From: Oscillochloris sp.
GTDB taxonomy: Bacteria > Chloroflexota > Chloroflexia > Chloroflexales > Chloroflexaceae
Assembly: GCA_012032775.1 (NCBI GenBank)
Contig: JAAUQO010000051.1
Span: 1-32,902, forward strand
Length of the DNA stretch: 32,902 bases
Direction of reading: 5' to 3'
A model generated the notes under the pieces. That model was not told where the DNA came from and did not search any database. It was given only the letters and a program-made list of their open reading frames with translations. A program made the translations under genes and the position numbers. Positions within the stretch are counted from its first letter, which is position 1. Each line of letters starts with the position of its first letter. Of this stretch, positions 24,173 through 31,174 are shown in pieces.

Positions 24173-24501
24173 ATGCGAACACTCATACGCCCGGCGGCCC
24201 TGACGGCGCTGATCCTCACCCTGCTGTTGGCCGGCGTCGTTTTTGCCTCCAGCGGCGGCGGTTACACGCTGAACTGGTGGGTGTGGACAGTGGCGGTGGG
24301 CACAGCAGCGCCGCCGGCTACGTCCTTAACGGCAGCAGCGGACAGCCCGACGTTGCAAGGCTCTCCGGCGGCGGTTACAACCTGCGCGGCGGTTTCTGGG
24401 CCGGCTTCTTCAGCCGGCCGAACGCCGAACCAACCACGGTTTATCTGCCGTTGATTGTGCAAGTGCCGGAAGATACGCTTGTAAATCCGACACGACGATG
24501 A
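24173..24501 (+). pseudogene. Small secreted protein with GGGY/GGFW repeats, single-base frameshift
   Basis: Start ATG 24173 has AAGGAAG 6 bases upstream. The first 26 residues are a clear signal peptide (two Arg, then LTALILTLLLAGVVFASS). The mature part then reads GGGYTLNWWV, and after a frame change VDSGGGHSSAAGYVLNGSSG, QPDVARLSGGGYNLRGGFW and a tail with TTVYLPLIVQV. This order of G-Y, Q-P-D and G-G-F-W blocks with a Y-L-P-L tail is a small exported family that I associate with Chloroflexota; its function is unknown. One base is missing near 24281-24285 in the GGTGGGTGTGG stretch. With it restored the protein has 109 residues. A read error is likely. Confidence 0.65.
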
Positions 24502-24508
24502 GAATACT

Positions 24509-24536
24509 GTAGGGTCGGAGCACACTCCGGCCCTAC
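24509..24536. repeat. REP-like hairpin after the small secreted gene
   Basis: GTAGGGTCGGAG (24509-24520) pairs with CTCCGGCCCTAC (24525-24536), loop CACA, with one G-T pair in a 12-bp stem. It can serve as terminator for the small gene. Its build (TAGGG outer stem, GGAG inner) resembles the palindrome at 3127-3150. Confidence 0.5.
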
Positions 24537-24694
24537 GGTGTTCTATGCGCCTTTTCCGTGAGCGGCAAGAATACTTGCATCGCCACCGGCACATATTCGG
24601 CGCCGCCGATATCGCTGCGCGGGCCATAAGGTAGTTTGACGCCCAGATAATCCCTTCTCGCATTGGTGTCTCTGGTATGATTAAATACTCTCGA
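24533..24694 (-). other. Start-less minus-strand frame, possible gene relic
   Basis: After a TGA at 24695-24697 the minus strand reads about 50 residues, including ARRDYLGVKLPYGPRSDIGG and AEYVPVAMQVFLPLTEKAH, to a stop at 24533. Its composition looks coding, but there is no start codon or ribosome site, and the frame underlies the arginase promoter. I do not recognise a family. Confidence 0.25.
24673..24681 (+). promoter_or_regulatory. Extended -10 promoter of the arginase-family gene
   Basis: TGG followed by TATGAT (24676-24681) lies 35 bases before the start codon, with no clear -35 box. The identical nonamer precedes ygfZ at 25688-25696. Confidence 0.45.
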
Positions 24695-24716
24695 TCAGCT
24701 ATGCCGGAGGAGCCCT

Positions 24717-25607
24717 ATGAACAAGCCACTTCACAGCTTGCAGGTGGTGGGGATTCGTTATCGCGGCAGTCGTGCGGCCCAGGGAGATGAACGGGCTCTG
24801 GATGCGTATACCGCCGCACAGGTGTATGCCGATGTCGGATGTCCGGTGATCTACCAGGAACCGCTGCTGTCGCCGGATCGTCGTACCAGCGATGAGCCGC
24901 GTAATCTGGGCTTGATCGGCGCCGAGATCGCGCAACAGGTGGCCGCAGGGCGCGCGGCCGGGCGCGCGGTACTGGTTTCCGGCGGCGATTGCAGCCACGC
25001 CGTCGGCGTGCTGGCCGGTTTGCAACAGGCCCATGGCCCGACCACCCGGATCGGCCTAGTCTGGTTCGATGCCCACGGCGATTTCAACACACCCAGCACG
25101 ACGCTGTCGGGAATGCTGGGCGGGATGCCGGTGGCCGTTTGTGCCGGCCTGGCGCATCCGCGCTGGCGTGAATTGGCCGGCGTGCAGGCGCCGCTGCCGA
25201 CCGACCGGATTCTGTTTGTCGATGTGCGCAACCTCGATCAGGCCGAAGAGCAGTTGATCCGCGCCACCGATGCGACGATCGCCGCTGCAGCGCCCGACCG
25301 GCCCGGCGTTGATCTCGCGACGGCAGTGGCCGATCTGGCCGATCGCTGCGATCTGCTTTATTTTCATATCGACTCCGACATCCTTGATCTGCGCTTTGTG
25401 CCCAACCACGGCACCGGCGAACCCGATGGCCCTAATCTGGCTGAAGTGACCGCAGCGATCGAGACGGTTTGCGCCAGCGGCAAGGTGGCCGCATTGGCGT
25501 TGGTGTCGGTGTATGGCGCCGGGCCGGGCGCAGAAACAAGTGTGGCATCGGGGATTGCATTGCTTCGGGCCGGTTTGCGCAGTTGGGCGCGCCATGGGAT
25601 GGCATAA
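24717..25607 (+). CDS. Arginase/agmatinase family ureohydrolase
   Basis: A 296-residue binuclear manganese hydrolase. The metal ligands are H94 (GGDCSH), D118, H120 and D122 (FDAHGDFN), and D219 and D221 (HIDSDILD). The family cleaves guanidino groups from arginine, agmatine, formiminoglutamate or guanidino acids; the segment GTGEPDGPNLAEV after the last motif corresponds to the substrate loop but does not settle which. The N-terminal part is shorter in helical content than in typical arginases. GGAGGAG lies about 6 bases before the ATG at 24717. Flanking genes give no pathway hint. The protein is complete. Confidence 0.9.
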   Translation: MNKPLHSLQVVGIRYRGSRAAQGDERALDAYTAAQVYADVGCPVIYQEPLLSPDRRTSDEPRNLGLIGAEIAQQVAAGRAAGRAVLVSGGDCSHAVGVLAGLQQAHGPTTRIGLVWFDAHGDFNTPSTTLSGMLGGMPVAVCAGLAHPRWRELAGVQAPLPTDRILFVDVRNLDQAEEQLIRATDATIAAAAPDRPGVDLATAVADLADRCDLLYFHIDSDILDLRFVPNHGTGEPDGPNLAEVTAAIETVCASGKVAALALVSVYGAGPGAETSVASGIALLRAGLRSWARHGMA

Positions 25608-25687
25608 ACAGCATCGGCATGCAGGTGCAACCATCGAGTACATGGCGCCCTGACAACCTGTGACGCGCCTCATTCCGCAACGCAGTA

Positions 25688-25696
25688 TGGTATGAT
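25688..25696 (+). promoter_or_regulatory. Extended -10 promoter of ygfZ
   Basis: TGG followed by TATGAT (25691-25696), identical to the element before the arginase gene. It lies about 95 bases before the chosen start, leaving a leader that contains AAGGAAG at 25720-25726. Confidence 0.4.
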
Positions 25697-25789
25697 GATT
25701 GTGAAAAATCCGTTTATATAAGGAAGTTGCTGCGAATCGTTGCGGTAATGCCGCAACAATGGCAACGAGCCTTCGTGATGGAATTGCGT

Positions 25790-26784
25790 ATGACTGACAC
25801 GCTTGTCACAACGATCGCGCGTGCCGCTGTGCCGGCCTATCAGGCGGCCCATTCCGGCGCGGTGCTTTATGATTCGTCGGCGCAGGGCCGGATCTGGATG
25901 CGCGATCGCGATAGTGCCGCGTTGCTGCACCGGCTCTCGACCAATCAGATCGAAGGGTTGCCGGCCGCGCCGGTATCCGGACGGTTCTGACAACGCCGAT
26001 CGGGCGGATTATCGACCTGCTGACGGTGCATGTGTTCGCCGAGGGCCTGTTGCTGGTAACCAGTCCTGGCCGTGCTAACGCGCTTTTCAGCCATCTGCGG
26101 AAGAATGTTTTCTTCAACGACAAAGTAAAGCTTGAGGATGCCTCGACGAGTTTGAGCCAGCGCGATCTGTATGGGCCGAAGGCTCCTGAGTTGCTGGCCG
26201 CGCTCGGTTTGCCCGGCGCCGATCTGCCGTTGCACGCTGTTGTAACCGCAAGCTGGCATGATCAGCCGCTGCATGTGGCGCGCATTATGCCGATCGCCGG
26301 CGCCGGTTTCAGCCTGTATGCCGCAGCGGAGACGCTGGATTCGTTGGAGGCGGCTTTGCACCAGGCCGGCGCCGGCGATCTTGATCCAGGCACCTGGAAT
26401 GTGCTGCGGGTCGAGCAGGGCTACGGCGCGTACGGCAGCGAACTTTCGCAGGAGTTCATCCCGCTCGAAACCGGGCTCTGGGATGCGATCAGTTTCAAAA
26501 AGGGTTGCTACGTCGGCCAGGAAATTATCGCCCGCATGGAGAGCCGCGGCCGGCTCGCGAAGCAATTGCGTGGTCTGCGCTTCAGCGATCCGCCCGCCGA
26601 AATTGCGCTCCCAACTGCGTTAACGATCGCGGGTAAGGATGCCGGTCTGCTCACCAGCCTGGTCGAGTCGCCGCGCCACGGCCTGATCGGCCTCGCCTAT
26701 GTCCGCACCGCCCATTGCACCGCCGACACCGCCGTTTCTGTGGCCGATACAAGTGCCAGAGTGGTGGATTTACCTTTCTCATAA
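25790..26784 (+). pseudogene. ygfZ: YgfZ/GcvT-like folate-binding protein, single-base frameshift
   Basis: Two frames join to a protein of about 331 residues. The first reads VPAYQAAHSGAVLYDSSAQG, RDRDSAALLHRLSTNQIEGL and then stops early; the second carries TVLTTPIGRIIDLLTVHVFA, FNDKVKLED and the family signature KGCYVGQE. That signature, with its conserved Cys, marks YgfZ, which uses a folate to support iron-sulfur enzymes such as MiaB; related GcvT proteins lack it. One base is missing in the GGCCGCGCCGG stretch around 25963-25972. The start is uncertain: ATG 25790 has only a weak GGA upstream; 25778 and 25748 are in-frame alternatives. A GC-rich read error is likely. Confidence 0.8.
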
Positions 26785-26793
26785 AGGTAGATT

Positions 26794-26838
26794 GTGGTTG
26801 GCGAATTGCCCGGCTGCGCTGCGCAATCCGCCAACCAC
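26794..26838 (+). terminator. Long hairpin after ygfZ
   Basis: GTGGTTGGCGAATTGC (26794-26809) pairs with 26823-26838 at 15 of 16 positions, loop 26810-26822. It starts 9 bases after the ygfZ stop and probably ends its transcript, although no T-run follows. The next gene starts 18 bases beyond. Confidence 0.55.
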
Positions 26839-26856
26839 GATAGCTTCTCGAATGTA

Positions 26857-29800
26857 ATGACACGTACAGTCGCCAGACGTCATAAACTCATCCTCGAACT
26901 GGAGCGGCAACGCGATCTGCTGCGCTTGCGCCAGGCCCAAGATCAGCGCGTCTTGAGTGCGCTCTACGCGATCAGCCTTGTGGCGCGCGACCGGCCGAGT
27001 TGGCGCAGCATGTTCGAGACGATTTATCAGCAGTTGGCGACGGTGTTCAGTTTCGACGCCTGCTATATTGCGTTTTGCGACGAACGCCCCGATTTTTTCA
27101 AAGCCGGTTTGCTCGTCGATGAAGGCCAGATGACCTTTATCGAGAATATGGAGTACGGCTTTTTAACCGGCAATATTGTGCATAGCGGCGAGCCGTTGCT
27201 GTATCGCGATCTGTTGCATGAGCGCGACCCCGATGCGCCGCGGGTGCCCTTCGGTCAGATCGAGAAGCGCTCGCGGGCCTGGCTCGGGGTGCCGTTGCTG
27301 ATCGGCGCCGACCGCGTTGGTGTGATCTCGATTCAGAGCTATCAGGTTGGGATTTATACCACCGCCACCCGCGATCTGCTTCAGCGTATGGCGAATGTGA
27401 TCGCGGTGGCGCTGGAAAACGTGGTGCTGATCGAGCGCCGCGATAAGCTCAGTGAAGCGTTGGCGGCCCAAGTGGCGCGCCGTAACGACGAGATCGCGGC
27501 ACTGAGTGCAATCGCCGGCTCGTTGGTCGAGCGTCAGCCGCTGGCCGAACTACTCGACTCGGCATTGCTGGTGGCGCAAGAGTTGTTCGGCTTCGACGCC
27601 GGAAATGTGCGCTTGCTCGATGAATCGCGTGAGGCGCTGCTTCTGCACGCCCAACGTGGCTTTCCGGAGCAGTATACCGCCCGCACGGTGCGTTCGCCGT
27701 TGAATATAAGCCCGATCCGCGATGTTGTGCTGAGCGGCAAGCCCATGGTCATTAGCGATGGATGGCGTCCGCCGCCGGGGCCGCCCGGTCTGTTTCCCGC
27801 GTTCAGCAGCGCCCTGATTCTGCCGATCATCTCGGGGGATGTGACATCCGGCACGCTCAGCCTGTTTGGGTTCGCGCCGCGCAGTTTCGATGAGCATATG
27901 ATCAGCCTGGCGCAGGCGGTGGCGAATCAGATCGCGGTGGTGATTGAGAATGCGCGGCTATTTGAAGAGCGCGAACGACAGATCGCCGAGTTGCGCGCCC
28001 TGAGTACGGTCAGTCGCGCCGCCAGTACCGCCCATACGCTGAACCAATTGCTGCATGAAGTGCATGCGGCGCTCAAGACATTCTTGCCGCTTGATACCTT
28101 CTCGATGCTGATCTACGACCCGGAGCGGGGCGTGGTGAGCGATGCGCTCTCGATCGATGAAGGACAGGCCTATGCCTACTGGCGCAATCAGCCGCCGCCG
28201 GCCCATTCACTGTCGGCCTATTTGCTGCGCGAACGGCGCTCGCTGCGCTTCAATAATCTCCCCGAAGAGATCGGCGCCATTCCTGCTCTTGACCCGCAGA
28301 CGATCGGTGCGGCGCGCACGGCGCTCTCGTGGATGGGGATGCCGCTGATCGACCGTGACGAGCGGGTGATCGGCCTGTTGACGGTGCAGAGTTATCGCGA
28401 GAATGTGTTTGGGCCGCGCGATGAACTGTTTCTGAGCAATGTGGCCGCGCAGGTGGCGCTGCACGCCCAGAATGTGCGCTTGCTGATCCAACGGGAACGC
28501 CAGATTCGGGAACTGGAGGCGATTGGGGCGATCGGCAAGATCGCCAGCGCATCCTACAATCTCGACCTGATGTTGTCGGAGGTTTGCCGGGTGCTGGTCG
28601 AGTTGAGCGATGCTTCGGTGTTCTACTTACTGGTCTGCGAGCCGGGCACGCGGATGATCACGCATGCGGTGTTTGTCGAACAGGGTGAGCCGATTCCGCT
28701 TGATCTGCTCGGCAAACCGGTGCGCGCCGCCACACTCAGCGATTGGGTACTGACCCATCGTGAGCCGTTGTTGTTCGTCGATCTGGTGGAACAGCGCCAC
28801 GAGTTGACCCGCCGTGGGATTGAGCCGCAGGCGGTTGGCCCGGAAAATCCGGTGCGCTCGTGGGCGGGCGTGCCGCTGGTGGCCCGCGACGGCGAATTGA
28901 TCGGCGTGCTCTCGTTGCAAGATTACCGCGCCTACACCTACGATGCCGCGACCCTCGATCTACTCGATCAGGTCGCCAGTCATGTGAGCCTGGGTGTGCA
29001 GAAGGTGCGCTTGCTTGAGGAGCGCGAGCGACAGGCCGCCGAAAACGCCCGGCTTGCCGCCGATGCCCGTGCCCACGCTAATGCCGCCGAGCGCCAGGCC
29101 CACCGGATCGAACTGGTGCATCGGATCTCGACATTGTTGTCGGCGCGGCTCGATCAGCAAGAGATCCTCGAACTGGCCTCGCGTGAGTTGGTGCAGTTGT
29201 TCTGGGCCGATCATACCGGCACAGTGCTCTTCGATAGTGATGAGTACGGCACTGTGGTGGCCGAATATCCCCAGAGTGACACAATCGGTGAGACGGTGAT
29301 GCTGCGCGATAATCTGCTGGTCGCCGAGTTGCAACGTGCGCGCCGGCCGGTGGTGATCGCCGATGTTGCCAGCGATCCGCTCGCCATAACCTCGCGCGAT
29401 GGATTGTTGACGATGGGTATTCAGTCGCTGGTGGTGGTGCCGCTGATCAGCCGTGATCAGGTTTTCGGCTCGATCTCGCTCGACAGTTACCATGGCCGGC
29501 TGATCTTCAGCGATGAAGAGTTGGAACTGATGATGACGGTCGCAACCTCGATCGCGGCAGCGGTGGAAAATGCCCAACTCTTCGCGGCCGAACAACGGCA
29601 ACGCCAGACAGCCGAGACGCTGCGCGAGATGGCCAGGGTGCTCAGCACGTCGTTCGATCCCGATACGGTGCTCCGGCTGGTGCTGACCGAATTGCAGCGC
29701 TTGATCGCCTACGATACCGCCTCGATCATGCTGCTTGAAGGCGAGCAACTGCGAATTGTGGCGGTGCAAGGTTGGGATGCGGAAGAAGCGCCGCGCGGCT

Positions 29801-30828
29801 TGCTGCTGCCGGTTGAAGGGAGTGCTGCCGGCGAGGTGGTGCATCGGCGCGAGCCGGTGCTGCGTACCAGGAGCCGTACTGACGGTGCCTGGGCGCGTGA
29901 GGATGTGGGCCAGCATATCCACGGTTGGATCGGCGTGCCGTTGATCGCCCGCAGCCATGTGCGCGGTGTGCTGAATATCGATGCCCGCCGGCCGGGCGCA
30001 TTCACCGAGCGCGATATCGAAGTGGCCCGCAGCTTCGCCAATCATGCCGCACTGGCGATCGAAAATGCGCGCCTCTACCAGGAATCGGTGGCCCGCGTCG
30101 AGCAGGAGATGGAGATCGCCCGCCGCATCCAGTCGAATCTTTTCCCGCGCCAGTTGCCCGCCATCCCGCGGCTGCAACTGGCGGCGGTCTGTCTGCCGGC
30201 CCGCGAAACCGGCGGCGATTTCTACGATCTGATCGATCTTGGCGCGCGGGTGGGCGTGGTGGTCGGCGATGTCAGCGGCAAAAGTCTGCCGGCGGCGATG
30301 CTGATGGCCGTGGCGCGATCCACAGCTCGCTCCGAGGTGCGCAACCACGAGACGCCCTGGGTGGTACTGGTGGAGACGAATCGCTGGCTGGTGGATGATG
30401 TGCCGCGCCACAGCTTTGTGGCGTTGAGCTACGCCCTGGTTGATCCGGTGCTTGGCCAGGTGACGTTGGCGAACGGCGGGCAGTTGACGCCGCTGATGCG
30501 TCGGGCCGATGGGACGTTGCAGTACCTGGAGCAACCCAATCCGGCGCTGCCGCTCGGCATGAGCGCCGAGTTTACCTATGGCCAGCTCGAATTACCGCTG
30601 GCGCCCGGCGATACCTTGATCTTTTACACCGACGGGATCGTCGAGGCGCACGACCAGTTTGGCCATCTGTTCGGCTTCGAACGGCTTGAAAAGCTGCTTT
30701 GTATGTGGGGCCACCTGGAGCCGCCGGCCCTGATCGATCGCGTCCTCGCCGAGGTTCACGCCTTCGCCGAAGGTATGCCCGCCCACGATGATATGACGAT
30801 CGTGGTGGTGCGGGTTACGGCGAATTGA
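26857..30828 (+). CDS. Multi-GAF sensor protein with SpoIIE-type PP2C phosphatase domain
   Basis: A 1323-residue cytoplasmic protein without membrane segments. Six GAF-like domains follow each other, each ending in a helix with a recurring V/I-E-N-x-x-L-F/Y/I-E pattern at about residues 188, 368, 543, 719, 908 and 1074; coiled-coil linkers join them. The last 230 residues are a PPM/SpoIIE phosphatase with its Asp motifs GGDFYDLI, GDVSGKSLPAAMLMA, FYTDGIVEA and HDDMTIVVVRV. Such proteins dephosphorylate anti-sigma-factor antagonists (RsbU-like) in response to ligands bound by the GAFs. No anti-sigma factor, antagonist or kinase lies nearby. I chose ATG 26857; a GTG at 26794 would put the hairpin in the coding part. 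Its ribosome site is weak. Confidence 0.92.
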   Translation: MTRTVARRHKLILELERQRDLLRLRQAQDQRVLSALYAISLVARDRPSWRSMFETIYQQLATVFSFDACYIAFCDERPDFFKAGLLVDEGQMTFIENMEYGFLTGNIVHSGEPLLYRDLLHERDPDAPRVPFGQIEKRSRAWLGVPLLIGADRVGVISIQSYQVGIYTTATRDLLQRMANVIAVALENVVLIERRDKLSEALAAQVARRNDEIAALSAIAGSLVERQPLAELLDSALLVAQELFGFDAGNVRLLDESREALLLHAQRGFPEQYTARTVRSPLNISPIRDVVLSGKPMVISDGWRPPPGPPGLFPAFSSALILPIISGDVTSGTLSLFGFAPRSFDEHMISLAQAVANQIAVVIENARLFEERERQIAELRALSTVSRAASTAHTLNQLLHEVHAALKTFLPLDTFSMLIYDPERGVVSDALSIDEGQAYAYWRNQPPPAHSLSAYLLRERRSLRFNNLPEEIGAIPALDPQTIGAARTALSWMGMPLIDRDERVIGLLTVQSYRENVFGPRDELFLSNVAAQVALHAQNVRLLIQRERQIRELEAIGAIGKIASASYNLDLMLSEVCRVLVELSDASVFYLLVCEPGTRMITHAVFVEQGEPIPLDLLGKPVRAATLSDWVLTHREPLLFVDLVEQRHELTRRGIEPQAVGPENPVRSWAGVPLVARDGELIGVLSLQDYRAYTYDAATLDLLDQVASHVSLGVQKVRLLEERERQAAENARLAADARAHANAAERQAHRIELVHRISTLLSARLDQQEILELASRELVQLFWADHTGTVLFDSDEYGTVVAEYPQSDTIGETVMLRDNLLVAELQRARRPVVIADVASDPLAITSRDGLLTMGIQSLVVVPLISRDQVFGSISLDSYHGRLIFSDEELELMMTVATSIAAAVENAQLFAAEQRQRQTAETLREMARVLSTSFDPDTVLRLVLTELQRLIAYDTASIMLLEGEQLRIVAVQGWDAEEAPRGLLLPVEGSAAGEVVHRREPVLRTRSRTDGAWAREDVGQHIHGWIGVPLIARSHVRGVLNIDARRPGAFTERDIEVARSFANHAALAIENARLYQESVARVEQEMEIARRIQSNLFPRQLPAIPRLQLAAVCLPARETGGDFYDLIDLGARVGVVVGDVSGKSLPAAMLMAVARSTARSEVRNHETPWVVLVETNRWLVDDVPRHSFVALSYALVDPVLGQVTLANGGQLTPLMRRADGTLQYLEQPNPALPLGMSAEFTYGQLELPLAPGDTLIFYTDGIVEAHDQFGHLFGFERLEKLLCMWGHLEPPALIDRVLAEVHAFAEGMPAHDDMTIVVVRVTAN

Positions 30829-31174
30829 TCGCGATCAATTGTCCCGGATCGGATTGTGTTCGTAGCTCAAGCGCCACCAACCACTTCACCCAACAAAACC
30901 ACGTTCGCCGGGTGCAACCAGCCGCAACGGGAAGCCGTGGCCGTGGCTGAGCGCTTCCCCGCCGAGTTGCGCTGCCAGGAGCGCCGGGCGATCCAGCCGC
31001 CGCCGTGGGCCCAACTCACGCCGCTGATCAGCACCAGCGCCACCAGCACCATGGTTAAGACACCGGCCAGGGTGCGCGGATCACGCCAGGCAGCCGGCGT
31101 GAAGCGTAAACATCCAGCCGAACGATTCCCCGCCGACCGTCAGGGTCCAGAGGCCGGTGCCGAATGCTGCGCCC
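30818..31174 (-). pseudogene. Remnant of a membrane molybdopterin-dependent oxidoreductase
   Basis: Between the peptidase and the phosphatase the minus strand holds pieces in different frames: FGTGLWTLTVGGESFGWMF, then a membrane helix ([20 protein letters not shown]), then [20 protein letters not shown] continuing with [15 protein letters not shown], and after a one-base shift [17 protein letters not shown] to a TAA at 30818. The G-H-G-F-P-x-R-L-V-x-P-G-x-x-G block followed by W-V-K-W is the C-terminal part of sulfite-oxidase-like (YedY-like) enzymes. The catalytic cofactor domain is absent and at least two lesions are present, so this is a decayed gene, not a simple read error. Its end overlaps the phosphatase gene by 11 bases. 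Confidence 0.6.

Noticed and set aside
26794..26856. Upstream GTG start for the GAF-PP2C gene
   Set aside because: The extension is encoded by a near-perfect hairpin typical of an intergenic terminator; ATG 26857 removes it.
28960..30534. Minus-strand open frame of 524 codons opposite the GAF-PP2C gene
   Set aside because: His/Gln/Arg-rich shadow of a well-supported phosphatase gene.
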